A stretch of 64,000 nt of DNA, taken from assembly GCA_028284495.1 (NCBI GenBank), contig JANQRP010000033.1, positions 1 to 64,000 on the forward strand, in the 5' to 3' direction. A program made the position numbers and the translations under genes. Source of the DNA: Longimicrobiales bacterium. GTDB taxonomy: Bacteria; Gemmatimonadota; Gemmatimonadetes; Longimicrobiales; Gaopeijiaceae. The notes under the pieces were generated by a model. The model was not told the origin of the DNA and ran no database searches. It saw only the letters and a program-made list of their open reading frames with translations. This document shows positions 1 to 8,434 of this stretch, piece after piece. Each line of letters begins with the position of its first letter. Within the stretch, counting starts at the first letter, position 1.

Positions 1-119
1 GGGGTCGTGCGCGAACCCGTCAGCGAGCCTTCGCCTCCACCCCACCGACCGAGCGAGCGGGCCCCGGGGGTGAGCTGCGCCCGCTCCGACGCCACCACAC
101 CGCTCCACCCGGAACGAAC
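1..119. other. Left-edge segment with no recognisable gene
   Basis: I see no convincing coding region, RNA gene or repeat here. The open frames are short, arginine/proline-rich and look like noise of GC-rich DNA. The segment lies just beyond the terminator of the first minus-strand gene. Confidence 0.5.
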
Positions 120-153
120 AAAGGCCCGTGCCGGCGAACCGGCACGGGCCTTT
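120..153 (-). terminator. Strong hairpin terminator after the first minus-strand gene
   Basis: A perfect 15-bp inverted repeat (120-134 with 139-153) encloses a 4-nt loop, which reads TTCG on the minus strand. It lies 25 nt past the stop of the gene at 179. The stem ends in AAA/TTT, so the transcript leaves the hairpin with a short U run. It probably also limits transcription entering from the left. Confidence 0.8.
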
Positions 154-178
154 GAACAGTCCAGAAGGACTCAGTCGA

Positions 179-1633
179 TCAGAAGTCCCCGCGCGTCGAC
201 TGAAGCCCCGACTCGTACGGCTGCCACACGCCCGGACGGACCGGAACGTAGAGCATCTCGAACGGCCGCTGGGCATTCCGCATCGCGAAGAGCGGCACGC
301 CCTGGAATTCGCCCACGCGCATGATCTGGTTGCACTGGAGCTGCGACTCGTTGCCGGACTTGTCGTAGGAGTTCTCCTCGAACGTCACGGACTCGTCGTT
401 CTCGAACCAGCCGCGGCCGTCGGCGTAGGTGCCGGCGAACACGACGCCCGGACGAAGCGTCTCGATCGAAACACGCGCCGGACCGACAAGGGTGTCACCC
501 TGCGCCGTCAGGAGCACCTGCACGTTCTGACCCGTCGCCAGGCAGACGTTGGCCGGCGAACCGGTCGGGAGCTCCGGAGCGACCTCACGCGTCACGACCA
601 CCGTGTCCGGCGGCGGAGCGGGAAGCTGGATGGTGTCGGGCGAAACACGCTCGACCATCTGGTTGCCGCAGAGCAGGCCCTCGCCGCCCGGGCAGAGGCC
701 CGTCGATACGAGGAAGCCGAACTTCCGGCTGCGGAACACCGAGATGTTGCTGCCGTGGTTCAGGCCGAGCACGTGCGCACCCACGCGGATGCCGTCGAGG
801 TCGAGCTGGACACCGGTGTTCAGGTCGAATCCGTTCCACTCACCGATGAGGTGGAGGAGCGTCGACTCGCCGAGGCCCCAGGCCCAGGACGAACCCGCGA
901 ACCAGCCGTTGGAGTCGGTGTTCGTGTACCACGCGAACTCGCCGCCCTCGCTGAAGATCCCGTTTCCGTAGCCGAGCGAGAAGGTGACGTCGTTCTTCGG
1001 CAGGAACGAGACGTCCGGGCCGGCGGTGTTGATCGTACCGACACCGTAGAACGATACCTCGGTGTCGAACGAGTCGATCGAGCCGTCGTAGCCACCAGGG
1101 CCGTCGCCCTTCACGCGCTGGTCGGAGAAGCCGAGGCGGTTGGGCTGGTAGTCCACGCCGTCCCCGTAGTCCGGAGCAGACATGTACCGGACACCGGCCG
1201 CGAGGCCGAGTCCACCGAACTCGCCGGGCTTGAGGAGCGCGAGCTGTCCGAAGGCGCCGAACATCGTGCCCCCGTTGTCCTCGTCACTCGCCTGCTGGAG
1301 CGTCCCGCCGATTTCCACCCGGTCGAACAGGCCGAGCGTCAGCGAGATGTCCTGGTAGTAGTCGTCCTCGGACATGCCGCCGGACCCCGGGAGCACCGCC
1401 CCGGTGTTCGGATCGACGATGAGGAGATTCGGGGTGCTCTCGGCGAACCAGCCGGAGTACGTACCCTGAATCGCGAGGTGCGGGAGAACGCTCGCGGACG
1501 GCACGTCGAGATAGCCGGAACCGAAGCGGAGCGTGCTGGGCATGGTGGTCTGAGCGGATGCGTCCTGAGCCGCGAGCGCGACGAGCGCAGCGGACAGGAG
1601 CCCCGTCATCCACCGGGAGTGCCGAGCCTTCAT
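179..1633 (-). CDS. Secreted, outer-membrane barrel-like protein of unknown function
   Basis: The 484-residue product starts with a clear signal peptide (residues 1-27, cleavage after D-A-S-A before Gln28). About the first 320 residues alternate polar and hydrophobic positions with many Gly, Tyr, Trp and Phe, as in outer-membrane beta-barrels, for example a stretch reading VEIGGTLQQ. Residues beyond about 330 look like a separate soluble domain with a few Cys. The ATG at 1633 is favoured because GGAGG (complement of 1643-1647) sits 9 nt upstream; a TTG one codon earlier is possible. I do not recognise the family. It could be a porin-like or OmpA-like surface protein. It is the last gene before the terminator at 120-153. 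Confidence 0.65.
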   Translation of the reverse strand: MKARHSRWMTGLLSAALVALAAQDASAQTTMPSTLRFGSGYLDVPSASVLPHLAIQGTYSGWFAESTPNLLIVDPNTGAVLPGSGGMSEDDYYQDISLTLGLFDRVEIGGTLQQASDEDNGGTMFGAFGQLALLKPGEFGGLGLAAGVRYMSAPDYGDGVDYQPNRLGFSDQRVKGDGPGGYDGSIDSFDTEVSFYGVGTINTAGPDVSFLPKNDVTFSLGYGNGIFSEGGEFAWYTNTDSNGWFAGSSWAWGLGESTLLHLIGEWNGFDLNTGVQLDLDGIRVGAHVLGLNHGSNISVFRSRKFGFLVSTGLCPGGEGLLCGNQMVERVSPDTIQLPAPPPDTVVVTREVAPELPTGSPANVCLATGQNVQVLLTAQGDTLVGPARVSIETLRPGVVFAGTYADGRGWFENDESVTFEENSYDKSGNESQLQCNQIMRVGEFQGVPLFAMRNAQRPFEMLYVPVRPGVWQPYESGLQSTRGDF

Positions 1634-1752
1634 CAATCAATGCCTCCGTCAAGCGGAAGTAGGGATGTTCGACTTCGTGTTTCTTCCAATCGGGGTAACC
1701 CGAATCCGGCCCGAAAATAATGGAAGATTCATGCCAGATCCGCCACCCGTCG

Positions 1753-2811
1753 TCATACGGGTGCCCAGGCGGCCAGAATCCCCGTAACTCGCTGGATCGA
1801 AGCCGCATCCACGTCGTGATGTGTGACCCCCCGTATCGTCCGATCACCGAAGGGCAACATCAAGATTCCGTGTTTTTCGAGGAAATTCAACAGATTTCGG
1901 AGGTCCGGACCATCCTTCTCCGACGTTGCGAGGACCACGTTCGTGGGGGGTTCGGGGGCATGTACACCGGGTAGCGCGTTCAGTGCGACCGCGAGGGAAC
2001 GTGCGTTTTCGTGGTCCTCCGCAAGCCGCTCGCGATGGTGCTCGAGCGCGTACAGCCCCGCCGCCGCGAGGAGTCCGGACTGTCGCATCGCGCCACCTAA
2101 CCGGCGGCGTACGCGCCACGCCCGATCCATGAACTCTCCGGGTCCGGCCAGCATCGACCCGACCGGCGCGCCGAGTCCCTTGCTCAGCGCGACCATTACG
2201 GTGTCCGCACTCCGCGTGAAGTCGGTGACGGGTCGACCGGTCGCGACGGCCGCGTGCCAGAGCCGCGCGCCGTCGAGGTGGACGGGGAGCCCGCACCCGC
2301 GTGCGACCTCGGCCGCGGCGTCCGTGGCCTCCGGCGAGACGACGCTACCGCCCGACGCGAGGTGGGTATTCTCGAGGCACACGAGCGAGGTGCGCGGCAC
2401 GTACTTCGAGTCGGGGCGGATCGCCGCGGCGAGGGCGGACGGCTCGAGCGCCCCGTCGACGCCTTCGACGGGTCGGAGCTGGAGCCCGGACAGCGCGGCC
2501 GCCGCCCCCTCCTCCCAGTGGAGCACGTGGGCGTCGGCCTCCACGACGACCTCGGTTCCCCACACGCCGTGCGTCGCGAGCGCGGTCTGATTGGCCATGA
2601 CGCCGGACGGGAAGAAGAGCGAGGCCTCCTTTCCGAGAATCTCCGCGACGCGGGCCTCGAGTCGCTCGACGGTAGGGTCGTCGCCGAGCAGGTCGTCGCC
2701 GACCTCGGCCTCGGCGATCGCGCGGCGCATGGCGGGTCCCGGCCGCGTGACCGTGTCGCTCCGCAGGTCGACGATCGGCGGCGCCTCCCCGGCGACCCCG
2801 TTCGCCGTCAC
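1753..2811 (-). CDS. ltaE: Low-specificity L-threonine aldolase
   Basis: PLP-dependent fold-type I enzyme of the beta-eliminating lyase family, cleaving L-threonine or L-allo-threonine to glycine and acetaldehyde in the cytoplasm. The start is the GTG at 2811, 10 nt after the stop of the ccmD-like gene. It gives 352 residues, the usual size, and places the family N-terminus IVDLRSDTVT near residue 12. Visible landmarks are the FFPSGVMANQ cofactor region, HLDGARLW, and SKGLGAPVGS, which carries the PLP lysine. Longer upstream reading is out-of-frame noise from ccmD. The position at the end of the ccm run suggests co-transcription rather than a shared pathway. Confidence 0.9.
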   Translation of the reverse strand: MTANGVAGEAPPIVDLRSDTVTRPGPAMRRAIAEAEVGDDLLGDDPTVERLEARVAEILGKEASLFFPSGVMANQTALATHGVWGTEVVVEADAHVLHWEEGAAAALSGLQLRPVEGVDGALEPSALAAAIRPDSKYVPRTSLVCLENTHLASGGSVVSPEATDAAAEVARGCGLPVHLDGARLWHAAVATGRPVTDFTRSADTVMVALSKGLGAPVGSMLAGPGEFMDRAWRVRRRLGGAMRQSGLLAAAGLYALEHHRERLAEDHENARSLAVALNALPGVHAPEPPTNVVLATSEKDGPDLRNLLNFLEKHGILMLPFGDRTIRGVTHHDVDAASIQRVTGILAAWAPV

Positions 2812-2821
2812 GCCGCGACCC

Positions 2822-3052
2822 TCAGTCGCGGTCGATGCGCCGTTCGAGCGATCGGAGGCGGCGCGCGATCGAGACGATCCATCCCAGGATGAGGCCCCAG
2901 CCGATCGCGTAGGCGAGGAACACGAAGAGGTAGGGGCGTCCCAGCCGCTGCGCGCCGAGGTTGGCATTCTGGGCAGCCAGGCCGTCCCAGGCTCCGGCGA
3001 GTGCGACGAGGGCCAGCCCGAAGAGGCAGGACGCGAGGGTACGGCGTATCAC
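2822..3052 (-). CDS. ccmD: CcmD-like small membrane protein
   Basis: A 76-residue protein with an N-terminal hydrophobic, signal-like segment (about residues 5-26), then the CcmD-type helix YLFVFLAYAIGWGLILGW (residues 41-58) and a basic tail rich in Arg. CcmD stabilises release of haem-loaded CcmE from the CcmABC complex in the cytoplasmic membrane. Its start overlaps the stop of ccmC (3049-3052), which fixes its operon role. CcmD is weakly conserved, so the name rests on the helix pattern, size and position. The extra N-terminal hydrophobic segment is longer than in enterobacterial CcmD. Confidence 0.75.
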   Translation of the reverse strand: MIRRTLASCLFGLALVALAGAWDGLAAQNANLGAQRLGRPYLFVFLAYAIGWGLILGWIVSIARRLRSLERRIDRD

Positions 3053-3729
3053 GCCGCCTCCCGGAGTTCGAGGACGTGGCGGGCTCGCTCGACCCCGTAG
3101 CGGAGCGTCATGAGACCGAGAAAGAGGAGTGTGAACGCGAGGAGCCCCGCGTACAGGGTCGCCTGAATCTCCCAGTCGGCGGTCGGCCCCTCGGGATTCA
3201 GGATGACCGGGTCGGGGTGTAGCCCCCTGAACCAGTAGACGCTCATGTGGATCAGCGGGATGAACAGGGCACCGACGATCCCGACCACCGCCGCGAACCG
3301 CTTGCCCTGTTCGGGCGACGCGGCCGCGCTACGGACCATCATGTATCCCACGTATATGAAGCCGAGAATCAGGGTGAGCGTGAGTCGGGGTTCCCAGGTC
3401 CAGTACGTCCCCCACGCGATCTTCCCCCACAACGGTCCCGTGGTGAGGACGATGACCGTGAAGAGGAGCCCACCTTCGGCAGCGGCCTGCGCGGCCATGT
3501 CGGCGCGCTCGTCGCCGAGCCAGAGGTACACGCCGCTGGCCACGGCCACGATCCCGAACGCGAGAAAAGCCACCCACGCCGACGGTACGTGGATGTAGAA
3601 GATCCGCTGGACAACGCCCATGGTGCGCTCGGTGGGCACCCAGAAGAACACCATCCAGAGCGTCCCGACGCTCGCCATCGCGCCGAGCACCGCGAGCGTG
3701 ATCCCGAGCCATCCCGTCCGTGCCTTCAC
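3049..3729 (-). CDS. ccmC: Haem exporter/haem-handling membrane protein CcmC
   Basis: A 226-residue polytopic protein of the haem-handling family (CcmC/CcmF/CcsA). It shows the tryptophan-rich periplasmic motif WGTYWTWEPRLT (about residues 106-117), plus conserved His in IFYIHVPSAW and LIHMSVYWFRGLHP, which are expected axial haem ligands. Six membrane helices are visible. CcmC loads haem onto CcmE. The start is GTG at 3729, directly abutting the ccmB stop. Part of the contiguous ccmE-F-x-A-B-C-D operon. Confidence 0.95.
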   Translation of the reverse strand: MKARTGWLGITLAVLGAMASVGTLWMVFFWVPTERTMGVVQRIFYIHVPSAWVAFLAFGIVAVASGVYLWLGDERADMAAQAAAEGGLLFTVIVLTTGPLWGKIAWGTYWTWEPRLTLTLILGFIYVGYMMVRSAAASPEQGKRFAAVVGIVGALFIPLIHMSVYWFRGLHPDPVILNPEGPTADWEIQATLYAGLLAFTLLFLGLMTLRYGVERARHVLELREAA

Positions 3730-4416
3730 CTACTCCTCCACGATCTGTCCGAAAAGGGCCGCGCCGGCGCCGACCGCCAGCACCGCGAACGCCGCGAGCA
3801 TCCGACCCTGCCCCGCGACCTCCGCCACGGGCCGGCCCGCGAGCAGCCGCCCGGACGCCGACGCGCCGTAAACTACCATCGGCACGAGCAGCGGAAAAAG
3901 GAGGATCGGCAGCAGGCTCTCCCCCAGAGTCGTGGACGCGGTGAGCGCCCCGAAGAGCGTCGCGAGCGCCACGAACCCGAGCGTACCCGCCGCGAGGATC
4001 CCCAGGAGCGCACCCGGGTGATTCCCGTAGTCGAGCCGGAAGAACAGCCCGAACACTCCGATCGTCAGCAACACGATCGCGTACACCAGAAGGAAGTTCG
4101 CGAGCACCTTCCCGACGTAGATCGCATCGCGCGGAGCGGGCGTCAGCAGGAGTCCCGCGAGCGCCCCGTCCTCCTTCTCGATGGCGAAGGTGCGACCCAC
4201 GCCGATCAGGCCCGACAGAATCAGGGTGATCCAGGTGAGGCCCGAAGCGATGTCCTGCGGCCGGACGAGCGCCTGGTCGATCGAGAAGTTGAAGAGCACG
4301 CCGACGAGCACCACGAAGCCCGCCATCGTGAGGCTCCGCGACCGGGTGCGGAACTCGATCCGGAGGTCCTTCCCCGCCACCGCCGTCACGACCGAGAGCC
4401 AGCCGGGCCCGGTCAC
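3730..4416 (-). CDS. ccmB: Haem exporter permease subunit CcmB
   Basis: A 228-residue membrane protein of the CcmB family, the permease partner of CcmA in the ABC-type complex that drives release of haem-charged CcmE. Landmarks are KDLRIEFRTR near the N-terminus, a central IEKEDGALAGLLLTPAPRD segment and six hydrophobic helices. Translation starts at GTG 4416, overlapping the ccmA stop as GTGA. Any longer frame upstream is antisense-like noise over ccmA. Confidence 0.93.
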   Translation of the reverse strand: MTGPGWLSVVTAVAGKDLRIEFRTRSRSLTMAGFVVLVGVLFNFSIDQALVRPQDIASGLTWITLILSGLIGVGRTFAIEKEDGALAGLLLTPAPRDAIYVGKVLANFLLVYAIVLLTIGVFGLFFRLDYGNHPGALLGILAAGTLGFVALATLFGALTASTTLGESLLPILLFPLLVPMVVYGASASGRLLAGRPVAEVAGQGRMLAAFAVLAVGAGAALFGQIVEE

Positions 4417-5198
4417 GGGGCGACTCCCGGGACGTCGGCGGCGTCCACGAGCCCGTGGTACCGCTCCGCGAAGCCGTCCGGATCGATGCCGTCGGCCGAG
4501 GCCTCGAAGGCGACCCGGCCCCGCACCAGCACGAGGACGTGGTCGGCGAGCGCAAGCCCCTCGCTCAGCGCGTGCGTGATGAGCACCACGGTGCGCCGAC
4601 CGTCCCGCAGCGTGCGAAGCACGCCCTCGAGCAATCGTGAGGCGTGCGAATCGAGGCCGGTGAAGGGCTCGTCCAAGAGGACGACGTCGGGGTCGTGGAG
4701 AAGCGTCCGGGCCAGCGCCAGGCGCTGGCGCATGCCCCGCGAGAAGTCCGCCACCCGGTCGTCGGCGCGGTCGAGCAGGTCGACGCGGGCCAGCGCGGCG
4801 TCGAGGTCGGGCTTCTCCAACCCGTGCATCCGCGTGTGGAAGGCCAGGTTCTCCCGAGCCCCGAGGGGCGCATACAGATGCGTCTCGTGCGAGAGCACGC
4901 CGATGCGTGCCCTCCACTCGGCGGCTCGCGGATCCAGCGCATCACCGCGCCAGGTCACCGACCCTTCGGTGGGTCGGAGGCTGCCGGCGAGAATCTTCAG
5001 CAGCGTCGACTTTCCGGCTCCGTTCGGTCCGAAGATCGTCGTGATCGAGCCCTCGGGGAGTCGCGCGTCGACGTCGCGGAGTGCGACGTGCGGGCCGAAT
5101 CGCCGGCGCAGGGCGTGGACGCCCAACCCGTCGGCGCGCCTGGGGGCGGCATCGGGGGCCGCACCGGTGGCTGGATCGTGGGCCGGGTCGGCGGTCAC
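4413..5198 (-). CDS. ccmA: Haem exporter ATP-binding protein CcmA
   Basis: An ABC ATPase of 261 residues. Walker A GPNGAGKST is at residues 57-65, the signature region reads FSRGMRQRLALAR, Walker B VVLLDEPF follows, and the switch His lies in VVLITHAL. CcmA hydrolyses ATP to release haem-CcmE from CcmC. The GTG at 5198 overlaps the stop of the preceding zinc-ribbon gene (GTGA). An in-frame start upstream would run back into that gene and is not needed. The signature has FSRGM in place of the usual LSxGQ, a substitution common in CcmA. Confidence 0.93.
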   Translation of the reverse strand: MTADPAHDPATGAAPDAAPRRADGLGVHALRRRFGPHVALRDVDARLPEGSITTIFGPNGAGKSTLLKILAGSLRPTEGSVTWRGDALDPRAAEWRARIGVLSHETHLYAPLGARENLAFHTRMHGLEKPDLDAALARVDLLDRADDRVADFSRGMRQRLALARTLLHDPDVVLLDEPFTGLDSHASRLLEGVLRTLRDGRRTVVLITHALSEGLALADHVLVLVRGRVAFEASADGIDPDGFAERYHGLVDAADVPGVAP

Positions 5199-5647
5199 GC
5201 GGAGGTGGAACCGGACAGGTGCAGCGCCTGGCCGCACGACGCGCAGAATCGCGAGCCGGCCGGATTGCCGTGGCCGCACGCGCCACAGGTCGTGCCGTCC
5301 CGGAGCCCCGCACGGGCCGCTGCGATCTCGGCTTCGAGCGCGTCCGGAGCCGGCGAGACGCGGCTATTGGGCCCACCCCCCTTCTCCGCCTCCACCGCCT
5401 CCATCGCGGCGAGCGCCTCCGCGGCCAGCTCTGCCCGGAGCGAGCGGTAGTCCGCCTCGTCGAGCTTGCCCATCTGGTAGTCGTACTCGGCATCCCGCAG
5501 CGCGAGCAGCCGGACCCGGCGCGTCGCCTCCGCCTCGGACATCTCGTCGTTCGTCCGCTCCAGCGAAGCCCGGCTGCCCCGGACGATCGGTTCGAGCACC
5601 AGGACCGCGACCGCGAGGATCACGAGGATACCGGCGGCGAACAGCAC
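5195..5647 (-). CDS. CcmI-like membrane protein with C-terminal zinc ribbon
   Basis: A 150-residue protein. An N-terminal membrane helix (residues 2-19) is followed by a charged, probably coiled-coil segment whose pattern YDYQMGKLDEADYRSLR resembles the N-terminal part of CcmI/CycH. It ends in a zinc ribbon (CGACG then CASCG, around residues 120-141). It lies between ccmF and ccmA with a GTGA overlap into ccmA, so it belongs to cytochrome c maturation. CcmI normally carries TPR repeats that hold apocytochrome. Here a zinc ribbon replaces them. The function in haem ligation is inferred from context only. Confidence 0.7.
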   Translation of the reverse strand: MLFAAGILVILAVAVLVLEPIVRGSRASLERTNDEMSEAEATRRVRLLALRDAEYDYQMGKLDEADYRSLRAELAAEALAAMEAVEAEKGGGPNSRVSPAPDALEAEIAAARAGLRDGTTCGACGHGNPAGSRFCASCGQALHLSGSTSA

Positions 5648-5650
5648 CTC

Positions 5651-7714
5651 CTAGTCTCCCGCGGGCGCGGGCGCGGGTGCGTCGGATGCCGGTCGGGACG
5701 CGGGCGGGCGCACCTCCGCCCCGCCGGGCCACATCCCGATCAGGGCGCCGATGGTGAGGACGAACGCCGACGCCCAGATCCAGCTGACCAGCGGCTTCAC
5801 CATGAAGGTGAAGGTGGCCGTCTGCTGGCTCGGGTCGTTCACCCGCATCTCGATCAGGCGGGTGTTCACGTCGGCCAGCGTGATGTAGAGATCCTCCACC
5901 GGGGTGGACCGGATCCCGACCTCGGTCGACGTCGAGCGGTCGGGCCGGATGTATTCCCGCTTCTCGGTCGTCATCGGAGGGAGCGGCTCCCCGTCCTTCC
6001 GCACCGAGAGCAGGGCCACCGCCTGCCAGGCGAGGTTGTCGTCGCGGTCATTGAAGTTCGTGGAAAGCCCCTCGTACGTGAGCGTGTACGTCGAGCCGAG
6101 CGGCGAGGTGATCTCAGCGCTTTCGCCCGGGTCGAGCGTCTGGCGGATCTCCTGGTACCAGGGCGCCGCGGCGAAGGCGGTGAACATGATCACGATCGCG
6201 ACGTGGACGACGTAGCCACCCCAGCGTCGTCGATTTCGCATGACGAGATGCCAGAAGGCCGACACCATGCCCTCCCCCTCGATGCGGGCCCTCGCCTTGG
6301 TGCCCTTCCAGAACTCGGCACCGATGACCCAAAGCACGAAGGCGGCGATACCGAAGGTCATGACGGACAGCCCGACCCGCGCGCCCGCGAGCCACAGGCC
6401 AGCCGCCGTCGCCAGGCCGACCGCCGTCGGCACCACGAAGTGCTTCTGCAGGTTTTTCTTCGAGGCGCGTCGCCAGGCGATGACGGGTCCGACACCCATG
6501 AGGAAGAGGATCGCGATTCCGAAGGGGACGTTGACCCGGTTGAAGAACGCCGGCCCGACCGAGATCTCCTGTCCGGTGAAGCCCTCCGAGAACAGCGGGA
6601 GCATCGTCCCCCACATCACGGCGAAGGTCGTCGCGACGAGGATCAGGTTGTTGAAGAGGAACGCCGACTCGCGCGACACGAACGACTCGATCTGGTTCGA
6701 ACTCCGGAGCTGCGGCAGGCGGTAGATGATCAACACGGTGACGAGCGCGATCAGCGCGCCCATGAAGCCGAGGAAGATGTAGGCGATCTTCAACTCCTGG
6801 GCGAACGTGTGCACGGACTCGATCAGGCCGGAGCGGGTGAGGAAGGTCGCGAAGATCGTGAGAATGAACGTGACCAGCACGAGGCCCATGTTCCACACCT
6901 TCAACATCCCGCGCGTCTCCTGGATCTGCACGGAATGCAGGAACGCGGTCGCCGTAAGCCACGGCAGCAGCGACGCGTTCTCGACGGGGTCCCAGAACCA
7001 GTAGCCGCCCCAGCCGAGCTCCTCGTAGGCCCAGCGCATCCCGAACACGATCCCGTTCGAGAGGAAGAACCAGGAGAGCAGGATCCACTTCCGCGTCACG
7101 ACGATCCAGCGCGAATCGAGGCGACCGCTGAGCAGCGCGGCGACCGCGAAGGCGAAGGGCACCGTGAACGCCGTGAAGCCCAGGTAGAGCGTCGGCGGGT
7201 GGATCGTCATCCAGTAGTTCTGGAGCTGCGGGTTCAGCCCCTGCCCATCGATCGGCGTGAAGCCCAGCTTCGCGTAGGGGTTCACGTCCGCGAAGAGCAA
7301 CACGACCAGGAAGAACGTCTGGATCACCATGAGCGTGCCGACGACGTACGGCATGAACTCACGGTTCTTCGACCGATTCGACCAGACCGCGAGCGCGCTG
7401 AACCCGCAGAGCAGCAGCAGCCAGAAGAGCAGCGAACCGGTCTGGCCCGCCCAGAGCCCGGAGACCTTGTAGAACGTCGGGAGGTCGAGGCTCGAGTACG
7501 ACGCGACGTAGGTGTACTCGAAGCGGTCGTTCAGGAAGGTGTCGACGATTCCGAGGCTCGCCAGCGTGATGAGCGCGAGAACCGCGTACACGGTGCGCTC
7601 CGCGGAGAGCACCAGGTCACCGCGATTCTGCCGCCCGCCGATGAAGGCGAGGGCGCCGCCCCAGATCGCGACCGGGAGAGAGACCCAGAGCGCGAGTTCG
7701 CCGATGACATTCAT
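5651..7714 (-). CDS. ccmF: Cytochrome c haem lyase subunit CcmF
   Basis: A 687-residue polytopic membrane protein that attaches haem to apocytochrome c CxxCH sites at the outer face of the cytoplasmic membrane. It carries the diagnostic WGGYWFWDPVEN motif (near residue 235), TIHPPTLYLG with a conserved His (near residue 168), and FLTRSGLIESVHTF. The ATG at 7714 overlaps the ccmE stop as ATGA, ruling out a longer start. The C-terminal ~200 residues form the usual large periplasmic domain followed by a final helix and an Ala/Pro-rich tail. Confidence 0.96.
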   Translation of the reverse strand: MNVIGELALWVSLPVAIWGGALAFIGGRQNRGDLVLSAERTVYAVLALITLASLGIVDTFLNDRFEYTYVASYSSLDLPTFYKVSGLWAGQTGSLLFWLLLLCGFSALAVWSNRSKNREFMPYVVGTLMVIQTFFLVVLLFADVNPYAKLGFTPIDGQGLNPQLQNYWMTIHPPTLYLGFTAFTVPFAFAVAALLSGRLDSRWIVVTRKWILLSWFFLSNGIVFGMRWAYEELGWGGYWFWDPVENASLLPWLTATAFLHSVQIQETRGMLKVWNMGLVLVTFILTIFATFLTRSGLIESVHTFAQELKIAYIFLGFMGALIALVTVLIIYRLPQLRSSNQIESFVSRESAFLFNNLILVATTFAVMWGTMLPLFSEGFTGQEISVGPAFFNRVNVPFGIAILFLMGVGPVIAWRRASKKNLQKHFVVPTAVGLATAAGLWLAGARVGLSVMTFGIAAFVLWVIGAEFWKGTKARARIEGEGMVSAFWHLVMRNRRRWGGYVVHVAIVIMFTAFAAAPWYQEIRQTLDPGESAEITSPLGSTYTLTYEGLSTNFNDRDDNLAWQAVALLSVRKDGEPLPPMTTEKREYIRPDRSTSTEVGIRSTPVEDLYITLADVNTRLIEMRVNDPSQQTATFTFMVKPLVSWIWASAFVLTIGALIGMWPGGAEVRPPASRPASDAPAPAPAGD

Positions 7715-8250
7715 TCGATCGCGATGCCTTCGTCCGCCCGCTCGAGGCTCTCCGGCGCCGCCTCGTACCGACTCCCGCACTTGGTTAGAAGGAGGGTCGC
7801 CTCGAAGACGCCGCTCTCGTTGTAGCGTCCCTCGATGACCGTCTCGGTGAGCATGTCGGGCGCGTCGTTGAAGGTGTCGGGAAGCACGCCGGTGTAGATC
7901 ACCTCCATCGTGACCGACTCGTCCTCGCGGTCGTGGACCGTGAAGCGATGCTCCAGCTCACCCTCACCCTTCTCGTAGGACTCCGGCACGAGAATCGCCC
8001 CGATCCGGACCCCCACCTGCCGGAACGTCGGGTCCTCGGCGATCCGGGTCTCGTACTCGGTCGGCGTCAGGAAGTAGGTCATGGTGTCGGACACACCCGT
8101 CCACACCAGGTAGGTGACGACGGCGGCCACGCCGACGAGGCCGATCATGAACCGGCGGTTGTTCCCTCGTGCGCTTCCCTGGCTGGCGCCTCGCGTGCTG
8201 GCGCCTGCGTGGCTGCTGCTTCCCTGCTCGCTGCTGCGGTCACTGCTCAT
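7711..8250 (-). CDS. ccmE: Haem chaperone CcmE, CxxxY variant
   Basis: A 179-residue periplasmic haem chaperone. A Ser/Gly-rich N-terminal cytoplasmic stretch precedes one membrane helix (residues 34-51) and the beta-barrel OB-like domain. At the position where E. coli CcmE has the haem-binding His (HxxxY), this protein has Cys158-Gly-Ser-Arg-Tyr162, the CxxxY form known from archaea, sulfate reducers and others. The start is uncertain: ATG 8250 gives this length and ATG 8298 would add 16 disordered residues. First gene of the ccm operon; ATGA overlap into ccmF. Confidence 0.92.
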   Translation of the reverse strand: MSSDRSSEQGSSSHAGASTRGASQGSARGNNRRFMIGLVGVAAVVTYLVWTGVSDTMTYFLTPTEYETRIAEDPTFRQVGVRIGAILVPESYEKGEGELEHRFTVHDREDESVTMEVIYTGVLPDTFNDAPDMLTETVIEGRYNESGVFEATLLLTKCGSRYEAAPESLERADEGIAIE

Positions 8251-8434
8251 GGGTGGCTCTGAAGGCTCGCGGTGGGCGATGGGCGGCGCGCTCGCCATGC
8301 GGCGAGGTGTCGCGCCGAAATCTCAACTTCCTGCCCCTGAATAGACGGCGCAAGGCGGGGAGTTCCCCCTCGCTCGACCCGGGAATTTCCCCACGGCCGG
8401 CCCCCGGCGTCTCTGCCGCCCCGCAGAGCGCGCG

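Noticed and set aside
128..1720. Long open frame on the plus strand opposite the first gene
   Set aside because: Product is Arg/His/Glu/Val-rich with no domain, signal or SD. The minus-strand gene has a signal peptide and SD, and antisense frames stay open in GC-rich DNA.
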